DNA of 64,000 bases from Gammaproteobacteria bacterium (GTDB lineage: Bacteria; Pseudomonadota; Gammaproteobacteria; Competibacterales; Competibacteraceae). Location of the stretch: NCBI GenBank assembly GCA_024234995.1, contig JACKNF010000001.1, positions 372,001-436,000 of the forward strand, written 5' to 3'. Each line of letters starts with the position of its first letter. Positions within the stretch are counted from its first letter, which is position 1. Both the position numbers and the translations under genes were made by a program. Under the pieces are notes generated by a model. The model saw nothing but the letters and a program-made list of their open reading frames with translations. It ran no database searches and was not told where the DNA came from. Below are positions 28,183-39,231 of this stretch, one piece after another.

Positions 28183-28502
28183 CGTCCTTCCCTCGCTTTT
28201 CAGTACACCCTGTTTGAATGGCTTTGATTGGGTAAGCATAGACCACGCACTGCTTACTGGACTCGAAAGTCTGATGTTATTATCAGTGATATAGTATCAA
28301 AAGATATGCAAATGGCTTTCAAGATGAAACACATCCTTCAGGATACATGATGGGGAGCAGGTATCGGCGATTTTGGAGTTGTTGCAGGAAGAGGAGACAC
28401 GCTCGAATGGGCTAGATTTTCGGGTGTTGTGCCGGTATCAGGGTCGGAGGTGGAGACGACCGGTTGAGCGAAACACAGTTTCGATAGCCGGGCTAAGTCT
28501 AT
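28183..28502. other. Gap upstream of galE
   Basis: The galE-proximal part is AT-rich and probably holds its promoter, though no clear -35/-10 pair stands out. A plus-strand frame open from 28328 to 28534 reads like protein (EQVSAILELLQEEETRSNGL) but lacks a start codon and a recognised family; it may be a gene remnant. Confidence 0.35.
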
Positions 28503-28888
28503 CTAGTTTTTCATGTGATAATTCAATTCCTTAACCGGAACCAGAGAGGGATTAGTCATGCCATTGTTCGTAAAGTCGCGCTGATTAATTAACTGTGTTG
28601 CAGGCAATGGTTGATCTAACTGAGTTTCTTTTTTCTCAGGGGCTAAGGCTGCTTGAATAGGAGCTTTCTGGGGCATTTGCAGGGTCACCGGAAACCGCCA
28701 GATCGTCGCTGGTTCGCGTACATAGGCAAGAGTCTCGGCTTATTGTTGATAAATTAGGTGATTCACCTAGCGTCGACGATGAATAAAAGTTGAGACTTCT
28801 GCGGCAAGGGAATCCAGTAGGAAACCGCAGCCAGCGCCATGGCTAGCACCAGAATGATAATCTGTTTGCGGTGGATTTGCGTGTTCAT
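28503..28888 (-). CDS. Small membrane-anchored hypothetical protein (frame possibly interrupted)
   Basis: An ATG at 28888 starts MNTQIHRKQIIILVLAMALA followed by AVSYWIPLPQKSQLLFIVDA: a single N-terminal membrane helix. The frame stops near 28765. A 61-codon frame with a Gln/Pro/Ala-rich composition (LQMPQKAPIQAALAPEKKE) continues to 28503 and may be its other part after an indel. I recognise no family. A short periplasmic tail behind one helix suggests an anchored small protein. Confidence 0.4.
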
Positions 28889-29502
28889 CAAAACCAGCTC
28901 CAGTGGCTCAATCCTAAATAGTTCAATTCTAAAATGACTTGTTGCGTATTTGATCTGTTAAAGAGCAGAAATCGTACCTGATTTATGGGTTGCCTTAATA
29001 TTATTTTTTAACTGTATGATTTTAAATCATATAAATATATGGCTATCTATAGCCAGGGGCCATTTTGGTCATCAATCTCTACGTAACAGATGACGGCTGA
29101 AAACAGCTTGACTGACAACCTTTACCAAAAGCGACAGAATCGGATCTTAAAATAGGCCAATTTGGCCCGATATAGAAATTTCCAGGGCTTGGCGTCCAAA
29201 TTTGCTATGATGATAATGGCTTAGCATGTATAAGGAAATCATGCGGTAATTAGATATTTATTTATATAAAATAAATAGTTGCTTACACTATAATTATGAC
29301 TAAGGCAAAATCCTAACTTAGAAGTTCAACGTAAACATTCAATCCCTTCGCCCCTACTAAGGGAGAGAGGACGAGAGTAAATGGTAAATCCTTGAAACGG
29401 TTGCCATCATCTTCCAGCCCATCGCCCGCAAGCAGGCGATGGGTGTGAACGGTTACAGTTCAACTTTATCCTGTTCCCTGCCAACTTGGGACCTGCCCTG
29501 CC
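28889..29502. other. AT-rich intergenic region, no gene recognised
   Basis: About 610 bases between divergent genes. It is markedly AT-rich from 28920 to 29320 (including runs such as TTTATATAAAATAAATAG). It contains a CCCTTCGCCCC...GGGAGAGAGG element near 29346 and a perfect hairpin at 29418-29443. It probably carries promoters for both flanking genes, but I cannot assign boxes with confidence. Confidence 0.5.
29418..29443. repeat. Perfect 9-bp inverted repeat
   Basis: CCCATCGCC and GGCGATGGG around an 8-base loop lie 60 bases before the DedA-PAP2 start codon. No T run follows, so it is not a standard terminator; it may be an operator or a leader hairpin. Confidence 0.45.
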
Positions 29503-31496
29503 ATGCAGTCCGAATTCGTCAATGCACTATTCGCTTGGGTAGCCGCTCACCCAGGTTGGATGAGTACTGTCATTTTTATCACCGCCATGGCGGAATCGCT
29601 GACCATTGTCGGCGTTATTATTCCCGGCGCTTTGGTGATGTTCAGCCTGGGGCGTTGATCGGTCTTGGTCACTTGGAATTTTTGGACGGCCTATTGGTGG
29701 TCGACCTGGGGCGCTATTGCTTACGATGCCATCAGCTTCTGGATCGGCCGGGTGTTTCATCAAGGCATCCGGCAAATCTGGCCGTTTACCAAGCACCCTG
29801 AAATGATCATCCGCAGCGAGGAATTTTTCCGTAAACACGGCGGTAAGGGGTGTTATTAGGCCGGTTTTTCGGTCAGTACGCGGCACGATCCCTACCGTGG
29901 CTAAGCATGATGGACATGACGTGGCGCCGCTTCATGATCGCAAATGTCATTTCGGCAATTCTGTGGGCGCCAAACATCTGATTCCTGGCATGGCTTTCGG
30001 TGCATCGCTGGACATCGCCTCCCGCGTAGCTGGGCGGTTAGTGGTGTTAATTTTGATCATCGCTGCGCTGTTATGGCTCACCACCTGGTTGGTAACTCAC
30101 GGTGTGCGATTGTTCCAAGCCCACGCGACCGATTGGTTACAACGATTCACTGTATGGAGTCGAGGCTTATGGCGTTTTATTGGCCCGATCAGCGCTTCGC
30201 TGCTTGATCCTCGTGAGGGTGAATTACGCGGGTTGGCGACTCTGGCAATCTTGCTGCTGGGGGCTGGTCTATTGAGTCTGAGCTCTGAGCGCTGCTTACT
30301 TAAGCAATTACCGAGCGGCCTGGATCAAAGTCTCTATCACTTTTTTCAGGAGTTGCGCACCCCTTGGGGCCGATGCCCTGATGGTGTTCACCACCGAGCT
30401 GGGCGACTACCATGTGACCCTCCCGGTGAGTCTGGTGGTATTCATCTGGCTGATTTGGCGGCACAACCACTCAGCCGCTTGGCACTGGCTGGCGGCGCTA
30501 GGCTTTGCATGGCCACTAACCTGCTGTTCCGCGGGCTGTTACCGGTGTCCAGTCCGGTTGAAGCGGCGCAAGGGGGTGCAAGGTTATTCATTTCCCTCCA
30601 GCCATGCCACATTCAGCACCTTGGTCTTCGGTTTCTTGGCGGTGCTGGTTGCCCGGGAAATCCCATTGGCCCGCCGCTGGTTTGTTTATCTGGCAGCAGC
30701 GTTCCTGATCGTGCCGATTGCGTTTGCCCGGCTGTATTTGGGTATCCATTGGCTGACAGACACCCTGGCGGGTTTGTGCCTGGGATTGATCTGGGTAACG
30801 GTGCTCGGCATCGCCTACAATCGCCATCCTAAGGCGGCGCTTCAGTGGCGTGGATTGTTAGCCTACAGTGTGATTGCGCTGCTGGCGACCGATCTGTTGC
30901 ACGTCAGTCTCGACTATCAAGCCGATCTGCGGCGCTATCAACCGCAAACCGTGCTGCATACCCAGACGCGGGACCAGTGGTGGCAAAAAGGCTGGCGGGA
31001 GCTTCCCCAGCAGCGGGCTGGATTTTCAGGGCCATCACCGGCAAGATTTGGTCTTGCAATGGGCGGGAACACGCGAACAACTGGAGCAGCGTTTATGGGA
31101 AGCAGGCTGGCAATTGGCGCCGAAGGCGAGTTTAAGAGCATGCTGCTTTGTTGAGTCCTCAGGCCGACCTGCGTGAATTGCCGGTGCTGCCGCAACTCCA
31201 CAAGGGCCGTGAGGACGAATTAACCATGGTGTATTACAGTGATGATCCTAAGACTCGCTGGTTGCTGCGGTTTTGGGATGCCGGTGAGCGCTTGCGGGAA
31301 GGTGGTCTGCCGGTCTGGGTCGGCAGCATCAGTCAGCAGAAACGCGAACCCCGGATGAGTCTATTCACCTTAGCCGTGGACAATCCGCTATCCCCTGTCC
31401 GAATCGATTTGCTGGCCTCCGCTTGGCGGGGGTTTGCAGGTTCGGCAGGTCACAGGCTCCAATTCCAATGAACGGATCACCTTGATTGCCGACTGA
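29503..31496 (+). CDS. DedA / PAP2 phosphatase / LssY_C fusion membrane protein (frame interrupted)
   Basis: A polytopic inner-membrane protein with three parts. The DedA-like (SNARE-associated) part reads MQSEFVNALFAWVAAHPGWM, AESLTIVGVIIPGALVM and GRFFGQYAARSLPWLSMMDM. The PAP2 phosphatase has the split phosphatase motif KRRKGVQGYSFPSSHATFST and RLYLGIHWLTDTLAG. The C-terminal LssY_C-like soluble domain contains DDPKTRWLLRFWDAGERL and VWVGSISQ. DedA proteins transport lipid carriers and PAP2 domains dephosphorylate lipid pyrophosphates, so undecaprenyl-phosphate recycling is a reasonable guess. At least five indels break the frame between about 29650 and 31450. Confidence 0.82.
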
Positions 31497-31508
31497 GAGG
31501 GTTGATTA

Positions 31509-32054
31509 ATGTTAATGAGAGTTGAAACCTCTTGCCTGCTGGCGGTGGATTTCCAGGAACGGCTGATGCCTGCTATCCACGATGCTGATTGCCTTGTAGC
31601 CAATGGCGCTTGGTTGATCCAGATTGCCCAGCGGCTGAAGGTGCCAGTGCTGGCCTCGGAACAATACCCGAAAGGATTGGGCCATACAGTGGCGGCAATT
31701 CGTGATTTGCTGCCTGCGGAGGCATTTATGGAGAAAATGCATTTCTCCTGCGCTGCTGAGCGGGATTGCATGCGGCGCATCGATGCGCTTGGCTGTCAAC
31801 AGATTATCGTCATGGGCGCCGAAGCCCATGTCTGTGTGTTGCAAACCGCGCTGGATTTGCGGGCGGTAAGCGGCGATATCTATCTGGTCGCCGACGCGGT
31901 TTCATCGCGGTCGCCGCGTGATGTGGAGCTAGCGCTGGAACGGATGCGCGCCGAGGGGGTGCGCGTGGTGAGCCGCGAAATGGCCGCCTTCGAGTGGCTG
32001 CATCAGTCCGGCACTGATCAATTTCGCGAGATTAGCCGTGAATTTCTCCGTTAA
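31509..32054 (+). CDS. Isochorismatase-family cysteine hydrolase (YcaC-like)
   Basis: Cytoplasmic alpha/beta hydrolase of 181 residues. The catalytic triad can be placed as Asp in LLAVDFQERLMP, Lys in FMEKMHFSC and Cys in GAEAHVCVLQTALDL, with the cis-peptide region just before the cysteine. The natural substrate of this subgroup is usually unknown. Intact; it lies 12 bases after the DedA-PAP2 gene on the same strand, so probably cotranscribed with it. Confidence 0.88.
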   Translation: MLMRVETSCLLAVDFQERLMPAIHDADCLVANGAWLIQIAQRLKVPVLASEQYPKGLGHTVAAIRDLLPAEAFMEKMHFSCAAERDCMRRIDALGCQQIIVMGAEAHVCVLQTALDLRAVSGDIYLVADAVSSRSPRDVELALERMRAEGVRVVSREMAAFEWLHQSGTDQFREISREFLR

Positions 32055-32108
32055 TTTTAGCCGGTAAGGTCAATTTTCCGATTCGTATCTGCATAGGTAA
32101 CATGCTTC

Positions 32109-33375
32109 ATGGCTCATGCTTCTTCTCTCGCTCCCGCGCCGTCCCTGTATCGCCGTTCGCGTCGGTCAAGTAACGGTCGGTGGTAACGCGCCCATTGTGG
32201 TCAGTCGATGACCAATACCGATACCGCTGATGCGAAGGCGACAGCCAGCCAAGTGGCCCGAATTAGCCCAGGCCGGTTCGGAACTCGTGCATCACCGTTA
32301 ACACCGAGGAAGCCGCCGCCGCCGTGCCGGTCATCTGTGAACGGCTGGCGGCGCAAGGCGTGACCGTTCCACTCATTGGCGATTTCCACTTCAATGGCCA
32401 TAAATTGCTGCGCAAATATCCCGCTTGTGCCGGGATGCTAGACAAATACCGCATCAACCCCGGCAATGTCGGGCGCGGCAGGAAGAAAGATGAACAGTTC
32501 GCCACGATCGTCGACATCGCCTGCCGTTATGATAAGCCGGTGCGGATTGGAGTGAACTGGGGCAGTCTGGATCAGGAACTGGCGGTCCGGTTGATGGATG
32601 ACAACGCGCGGTTACCGGTACCGGCGCTAAGCAGGCCAGAGTGATGCATGAGGCGATGATCCTTTCAGCGCTGGAAAGCGCCCGGCGGGCTGAAGACATT
32701 GGCTTGGCGCATGACAAGATCATCTTGTCGGTGAAGATGAGCGGGGTGCAGGATTTGATCGCGGTCTATCGCAAGCTGGCAGTGCGTTGCGATTACCCGC
32801 TGCATCTTGGGTTGACCGAAGCTGGCATGGGCAGCAAGGGCATCGTGGCTTCTACCGCTGCGCTGGCGGTGTTGTTGCAAGAGGGCATTGGCGACACCAT
32901 TCGCATTTCGCTGACACCGGAACCGGGCGGTGACCGCCGCCAGGAGGTCATCGTCGCCCAGGAAATCCTGCAAGCAATGGGTCTGCGTTCTTTCACGCCC
33001 CAGGTAACAGCCTGTCCCGGTTGCGGGCGTACGAGCAGCGACTATTTTCAGCGCCTGGCTCAAGACATTCAGCATTATCTCCGTCAACAGATGCCGGTGT
33101 GGCGCGAGCGTTATCCGGGGAGTCGAAGCGTTGAAAGTGGCGGTGATGGGCTGCGTGGTCAATGGTCCTGGCGAGAGCAAGCAGGCGCGCATATTGGCAT
33201 TAGCCTGCCCGGCACCGGTGAAATTCCAGTGGCGCCGGTTTATGTCGATGGCGAGAAGACAGTAACCCTGAAAGGCGAAAGCATCGCCGCTGAGTTCCAG
33301 CAGATCGTAGCGGATTATGTGGTCCGGCGTTACACACCTCATCTTAGCAACTCCTCGCAAGAGATCAGGGAGTGA
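32109..33375 (+). CDS. ispG: 4-hydroxy-3-methylbut-2-enyl diphosphate synthase (frame interrupted)
   Basis: Iron-sulfur enzyme of the MEP isoprenoid pathway. Segments in order: VTVGGNAPIVVQSMTNTDTA, AQAGSELVRITVNTEEAA, then the intact LIGDFHFNGHKLLRKYPACA and KYRINPGNVG, and VMHEAMILSALESARR with LGLTEAGMGSKGIVAS. The cluster cysteines lie in TACPGCGRTSSDYF and in MGCVVNGPGES, the latter readable only after a shift near 33120. Shifts also occur near 32185, 32280 and 32630. The gene is usually essential in gammaproteobacteria, so a true pseudogene here is unlikely. Confidence 0.9.
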
Positions 33376-33400
33376 TGCTGATTTTGCTATAAGTTCCCCT

Positions 33401-34846
33401 ATGACCGGTTTGGCCCCCCTCTCCGCAAATCTCCCCAAGGTAGAAGATCACCTGCAACACATCGTCAAGCTGCTGGAAAAGCATCGGTTGATCGAAACGA
33501 TGGTCGATCGCGACCGGGTCAGTCCCCGCCATGAGCTGATCGAGTCACTGATACATCGTCAGCACTTAGTTGAATTGCAACTCAAATTGCGCAGCCTGCA
33601 CCCGGCTGATATTGCCTTCATTCTTGAGGCATTGCCGCTGAATGACCGGCTGATGGTCTGGCGGCAGATGCAGGATGAGCAAGGGGTGAGGTATTACTTG
33701 AAGTTTCGGATGCGGTGCGGGATTCGCTGATCGAGGTATTGATCGGCCAACCCTGGTTCGGGTATTGAGTCAGCTTGATGCTGATGATTTGACCGAACTG
33801 GCTGATGTGGTTAGCGAAGATGTTCTGACGGACGTCTTGCTGTCGTTGAATGCCCGTGACCGCGACTGGTTGCAGACCACCATGGCCTACGCCGATGACC
33901 GGGTAGGCCATCTGATGAGTCAGGATGTCCTCACGGTGCGCGAGAGTCAGCGGGTTGAGCAGGTATTGTGGCTACTGCGCGGCCGGGACGATTTGCCAAC
34001 CAACACAGACTGCCTGTTTGTCGTGGACGCCCGCCATTTGCTCAAGGGTGTGTTGCCGTTGCGAGCACTGCTGCTTAATGATCCACAGACGCCGTTAACG
34101 CAGCTGATATTGACTGATCCAGTGGTCTTCAACGCGATTGACAGCGCTGATGATGCAGCCCGGGCCTTTGAACGTTACGATCTGGTATCAGCGCCAGTGG
34201 TCAACGAGCGGGGCAAGCTGGTAGGCTTACTGACAGTGGATGAAGTGATGGACTATATCCGCGAAGAATCGGAAGAAGATGTGCTGAATATGGCCACCTG
34301 CGCGGCGATGAAGATTTGTTCGCGCCGATCTGGGACAGCGCCCGTAACCGCTGGTTGTGGCTGTCGGTCAATCTCTGTACCGCATTCATCGCCTCGCGGG
34401 CGATTGGTCTATTTGAAGGTACGATTTCGCAACTCGTTGCCTTGGCTACGCTGATGCCAATTGTTGCGGGGATTGGCGGCAATTCCGGTAATCAAACCAC
34501 CGCCCTGGTGGTCCCGCGGCCTGGCGTTAGGTGAAATCACCCCGGCGAACACCTGGCACTTGGTCTTCAAGGAATTGGGAGTCGGGCTGCTCAACGGCAT
34601 GGTTTGGGGAGCGACCGTGGGACTGTTCACCTGCCTGTTATACTGGAGCCTGCCATTGGGAGGGGTCATGGCGGCGGCGATGCTGCTAAACCTGCTGCTG
34701 GCGGCACTGATGGGCGTCGCCATCCCATTGGTTCTGCACCGCCTGGGCCGTGATCCGGCGCTGGGTTCGAGCGTGTTGCTGACCTTCATCACCGACGGTA
34801 TGGGGTTTTCATCTTTCTGGGGCTGGCGACGGTGTTTTTGCTGTAA
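33401..34846 (+). CDS. mgtE: Magnesium transporter MgtE (frame interrupted)
   Basis: Homodimeric Mg2+ channel. The cytoplasmic N domain (LRSLHPADIAFILEALPLND) leads to ARDRDWLQTTMAYADDRVGHLM and a CBS pair (FVVDARHLLKGVLPLRALLL; SAPVVNERGKLVGLLTVDEV). Then come the membrane part with WLWLSVNLCTAFIASRAI, MPIVAGIGGNSGNQT (pore region) and a last helix ending TVFLL. Shifts lie near 33690, 33760, 34300, 34515 and 34805. In known MgtE proteins the N and CBS domains close the pore when Mg2+ is high. It starts 26 bases after ispG. Confidence 0.88.
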
Positions 34847-34969
34847 GCCTTGGCGGTTAATAAGGAGTCCTGCGACGGATTGGCGGCAGACCACCTACAA
34901 TCATATCGGTTTCATCGATAGATTCTAAAATGATGGCTGCTATTACCCCTACCAACGCGAGGTTATGCA

Positions 34970-37089
34970 ATGGCTGATGTTTTTAACCGCATTTTGCGGA
35001 TCGAACTCCCTGAAACGCTGGAATGCGACAAATCCGGAAAAAATCCGGCCTTTACCCTCACGTTCGTCGCCGATGGCAAGGTCCCCATTCCCGCAGGTGA
35101 TCCTGCATGCGCCGGATGGGCAACACCTGATTACGGGCGATGCGCTCGAAGAAACAGTCGTCGAAGGCGATTATCACTACACCGCCAGTATTCCCGCTGG
35201 GCTGCTGTGGCCCAATACCATCACCGTGCAGGCGGAAGGCTGCCGCAAGGCCGATATTCAACAGGCCAGCGGCAGCGACTGGATCAAGGAATTTCACCAG
35301 CTGCGCATCGTGCCGAATGTCAAAGCGCAACCTGTCATCCGGGTAGCAACAGGGCCAGGCGACACGCCAGTCAAGCTGTATTTTGGCATCCACAAGCACA
35401 TGCACCAGCCTTACTACAACGTGACGGACCAGTACTACTGGGATGGCGAAAAGGACGGTATTTTCGGCGCGCGCGGCGGTCCCCTACACTCATTTTATTC
35501 CGGCTGCCGCGCGTCAATACATCAACGGCGGCTTGCCTCACGCCGGTTTGTCCACCAGTTGGAGCGGTTCACTGATTGAGCAACTGGACCGCTGCGCCGC
35601 TGATGGCCTGTGCGGTGGACGGTTCAGCGGCTGGAATAACGAACTGCGCGCCATCGCACAGGAAAAAACCGGGTTGGGCCCCCGTGTGGATTTCGTCGCC
35701 TTCGGTTTCTTCCATCCGCTCATGGCGCTGATCCCTGGCCGGAACATCGTCAAGCAGGTCGAATGGCACCGGAATATCATCCGCTCGGCATTTGGCGTAG
35801 AAGCCTCCAGCGTGATGTTCCCACCGGAAACCGCCTTTCATATCCGTATGATTCCGGCGCTGAATCAGGCCGGTGTCAAGGCGGTGATTTACGACTCCAT
35901 CCATCGTTTCCGGGCATGCAAAGACTATCCTTACGCCGGAATCAACGAAGGCATGCTGCCGCCCAATCCCGCTGAGCAGGTCAATCCACCCGTTAACGAC
36001 TGGCTGCAACTGAATAATATCTGGGCGGGATCGAAAATTTCGCCGAGTCTGCTGAAACCTGAATACGTGCAATACGAAGATCCAGAGGGAGAGATTCACA
36101 AAATTATTGCTGTGCCGGCAGAGCGTTATATCGGTAATGAGGATGCGCGCGGCGGCTTTGGCGCATTGCAATATCCAGATGTATTAGGACAGGTCTATAA
36201 CCGGATCGTCGATACCGGCTCTTTTGATCCCAAGCATCCGCCATTCTTCCTGCTGCATTCCGACGGTGACAATCACGGCGGTGGCGCTGACAGCTATTAC
36301 AATCATAATACGGGGGAAATGGTCCGATGGTTGCAGGGTGATCCGCGTTTCGAGCTAACCTCGGTTCATGATTACCTGGATCGTTTTCCACCTGATCCCG
36401 CACAGGCGGGGCATATCGAACCCGGTTCCTGGAGCGGCGCTGATAATGGCGACCCGCAGTTCATGAAGTGGTTCAGCCGCTACGATCAACCTTACTCGCC
36501 TGATCTAAATTCCTGGGCGGTGCTGACCGCTTTGCAGAATGTGGTGCATTCCCTGGAAGATGCGGGTCAGTCAGGGCTGGACGACATTAGTTGGCTGATG
36601 CTGGCTGCCGAGACCAGTTGTTATTGGTACTGGACTGGGCAAACAGTGTGGGATCAACAGGTAACCAATGCGGCTAACCAAGGCTATCGCATGGTCAAGA
36701 GCCATGTGGATGCATTGCTCGCTGCTGGCAAGGATCGCACCGGGCCGGCCATTTTTGCGCCGTGGGTGACGCCGGAAAATCCCGGCGGCAAACGTTGGGG
36801 CCAAGGTTGTTTGCTGGACGCGCCGCGTGAGGGAACGGTGCATACGTTCGTCTATGACATCAGCGGGTTGAAGCGGGTGACGCTGGTGTTGCGCGATGCT
36901 CAGGGTGAAACACGCTTGGCGATGACTGATAACGGACTGTATCCTACACAGACCGGTGCGGTCATTACTGGAAATTACTACACCGCTAAGCTGCCGGTTG
37001 GTGCTGGCGATGTGCGCTACTACATCGAGGCGGAAGACGCCAAAGGCAACATCTCCCGTGGGGCATTAGAACGGGTGTATTTGGCGTAG
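34970..37089 (+). CDS. Glycoside hydrolase family 57 protein (frame interrupted near the 5' end)
   Basis: A large, probably cytoplasmic amylase/glucan-processing enzyme of about 705 residues. The start MADVFNRILRIELPETLE (34970, with GAGG upstream) is in one frame, DGQHLITGDALEETVVEGDY in a second, and the remaining 548 codons in a third; shifts lie near 35090 and 35485. The family signature HKHMHQPYY and the later FPPETAFHIRM are readable. The C terminus (YDISGLKRVTLVLRDAQGE) looks like a beta-sandwich. GH57 enzymes act on alpha-glucans, which would fit glycogen turnover, but the exact specificity is not visible. Confidence 0.85.
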
Positions 37090-37233
37090 ATGGATAAGAC
37101 TGGAGTTCGGGAGAGCAGCGAGCACCAGGCAATAGACGGGGCATCGTCTGATATGAACTCTCCTGGAACTCCTGTTTTATATGACACCTTGGCTGGGATG
37201 GAAAATATCCTGGCCACTGAGGCCGCAGCATGA
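37090..37233 (+). CDS. Possible small coupling ORF of 47 residues
   Basis: An ATG follows the GH57 stop with no gap (TAGATG) and the frame ends in ATGA that also starts the next glycosyltransferase. The product (MDKTGVRESSEHQAI...) is acidic and matches nothing known. Its value may be only to carry ribosomes from GH57 to the GT2 gene. Confidence 0.3.
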   Translation: MDKTGVRESSEHQAIDGASSDMNSPGTPVLYDTLAGMENILATEAAA

Positions 37234-38234
37234 CGGGCAGGATCGCGGTTATTGTCATCAACTACCGGCGGGTTGCTGACACGCTGGAGTGCCTGGATTC
37301 ATTGCGGCACGTTGCTGCACCGGAATTTGACATCTTTCTGGTGGATAATGGCTCCAGCGCCAGCGATGTTGCTCAATTAAATGACTATGTTACCCGCCAT
37401 CCCGAGCGCATCACCTTTACGGCTTTTTCCAGGAATCATGGTTTCACCGGCGCGCATAACCGGTTGTTCGGACAATTAGTGCCGCATGATCGCTATGAAT
37501 TTTTTCTGCTGCTTAATAATGATACCGTGGTCGAGCCGGATTTTCTGGCGCGGATGCTGGCGCGGATTGACTGTGAGCGGCGCATTGAGATGGTAGCAGC
37601 GCGAGTGATGAAGTACGCAAACCGCGACGAAGTAGACAACCTGGGGATCACCTTCTACAAGTGCGGGCTGGCTTCTAACCGCAAATCGCCGGATGATCCG
37701 TTACTGGGTCCCAGTGGCAACTGCGCACTGTACACCACGGATTTATTGCGTCAGGTCTACCGGGTATCCGGCGAGTACTTTGACGAGCAGTTTTTCTGTT
37801 ACGCCGAAGATACCGACTTAGCTTGGCGGGCCGTGTTGCTCGGTTATCAGGCTGCTTATGCAGAAGATGCCCGGATCTATCATAAGGGTTCCGTTGCCAG
37901 TGGCGGACCCAACAGCGATTTCGTGCTTTATCATGGCATCCGCAATTCGCTGTTTATGCTGGTCAAGGATGTGCCCGCCTGGTTTCTGGGGCGCAATCTG
38001 TTCTGGCTGCTGGCGCTGCACGGGGCTATCCTGCTGCGCTACACGGTCAAGGGCAAATTGGGTATCGTATTCCGGTTGTACCGGGATTTCCTGCGTGGCG
38101 TCCTGGTGATGCGCCGCAAGCGCCGGCTGATTCAGCCGCAACGGCGGATTTCGTTGCGCGAGGTCGGCCAGCGGATCAGCCGGCAATTTTATGAACGAGG
38201 TTACCTGCTGGGCGCGTTGCGGGATTTGTATTGA
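37230..38234 (+). CDS. Family 2 glycosyltransferase (rhamnosyltransferase-like)
   Basis: A 334-residue GT-A enzyme that transfers a sugar from a nucleotide donor at the cytoplasmic face. The N-terminal VIVINYRRVADTLECLDSL starts the nucleotide-binding fold (about 1-110), with FLLLNNDTVVEPDF supplying the DxD-type metal site (NDT). The acceptor-side FFCYAEDTDLAWRA (ED..LAWR) is typical of the WbbL-like subgroup. A hydrophobic stretch near 245-275 may attach it to the membrane. The start overlaps the preceding small ORF. It opens the glycan locus. Confidence 0.9.
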   Translation: MTGRIAVIVINYRRVADTLECLDSLRHVAAPEFDIFLVDNGSSASDVAQLNDYVTRHPERITFTAFSRNHGFTGAHNRLFGQLVPHDRYEFFLLLNNDTVVEPDFLARMLARIDCERRIEMVAARVMKYANRDEVDNLGITFYKCGLASNRKSPDDPLLGPSGNCALYTTDLLRQVYRVSGEYFDEQFFCYAEDTDLAWRAVLLGYQAAYAEDARIYHKGSVASGGPNSDFVLYHGIRNSLFMLVKDVPAWFLGRNLFWLLALHGAILLRYTVKGKLGIVFRLYRDFLRGVLVMRRKRRLIQPQRRISLREVGQRISRQFYERGYLLGALRDLY

Positions 38235-38416
38235 TAAATCAATATTTTGTTTAAATCCAGCAGCTACGATAGAGAGTATTCTACAGCCGGTATTAAGATT
38301 GCTATAGGCGTGGTTGGCGTCAAAGTGTTAATATCCAGTGCGCAATATCAATCCCAGATTGTTGAGTTATTTTTCCAACCCGTTCAGTAATCCCACAACC
38401 TTGGCCATAACTTACC

Positions 38417-39229
38417 ATGGTGGAATACGATTCCGCTAAAAGCTCCCCTGCAATAATTGACGAGTTTGTTCAGCTTATTCGTTATCGTGATCTAGTCTTT
38501 TTAATGACAGGAAATATTCTAAAGAATCGCTATAAGCGTTCAATGTTAGGTATTTTCTGGATGTTATTGAATCCGTTGTTGCAAACAATTGTCCTGACTA
38601 TTGCCTTCGGGACCATGTTTAAATCATCGCTATCGCATTATGCCATCTATCTGTTGAGTGGCCTTCTGGTTTGGAACTTCATTACACAAACTACCCAATA
38701 CGCAATGGGTACTATGGCGTATGGCGGTGGATTGCTTAAAAAGATCTATGTTCCCCGCGCTACCTATATCGTTGCAGCCGTTGGTAATGGAATGGTTAAC
38801 TTTTTTATCTCAATTTTCTCTCTGATAATTATTATTATTTTTCTTGATCACCCGCTTGGTGCCGCCTGGTTTTTCATTCCAATTAGCATTCTCATCTTGA
38901 CGATATTCACCTTTGGTTTTTCCTTGTTATTATCTACAGCATCCGTATTTTTTACTGATACCTTAGATATTTATCAAGTCTTGATTCAGGCGTTATTCTT
39001 TTTGACTCCTATCATGTATCCACTCTCTATTCTTTCACCAGAATTAAGTCAGTTTTTAGCATGGAATCCTTTTTTGATACTAATCGAAATGTTCCGCACT
39101 CCTATTTATGCCAATCATCTTCCTGACACCAGTTTGATTGTGAATGCCGTGTCCCTCGCGTTTACTACCCTGCTGGCGGGTTGGATCGCATTCACCAGCA
39201 AGGCCGATCAGTTAGCGTATCGCCTGTAG
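38417..39229 (+). CDS. Polysaccharide ABC transporter permease (Wzm type)
   Basis: ABC-2 family inner-membrane permease, 270 residues, with about six helices. The N-terminal LVFLMTGNILKNRYKRSMLG is the typical amphipathic entry followed by FWMLLNPLLQTIVLTIAFG. Together with the ATPase 2 bases downstream it would export an undecaprenyl-linked glycan across the inner membrane. A 180-base AT-rich gap before it probably contains a promoter, but no box is clear. Confidence 0.92.
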   Translation: MVEYDSAKSSPAIIDEFVQLIRYRDLVFLMTGNILKNRYKRSMLGIFWMLLNPLLQTIVLTIAFGTMFKSSLSHYAIYLLSGLLVWNFITQTTQYAMGTMAYGGGLLKKIYVPRATYIVAAVGNGMVNFFISIFSLIIIIIFLDHPLGAAWFFIPISILILTIFTFGFSLLLSTASVFFTDTLDIYQVLIQALFFLTPIMYPLSILSPELSQFLAWNPFLILIEMFRTPIYANHLPDTSLIVNAVSLAFTTLLAGWIAFTSKADQLAYRL

Positions 39230-39231
39230 TT

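Noticed and set aside
28328..28534. Plus-strand open frame with protein-like sequence (EQVSAILELLQEEETRSNGL)
   Set aside because: No start codon, no recognised family, and it runs into the opposite-strand small gene; noted as a possible remnant only.
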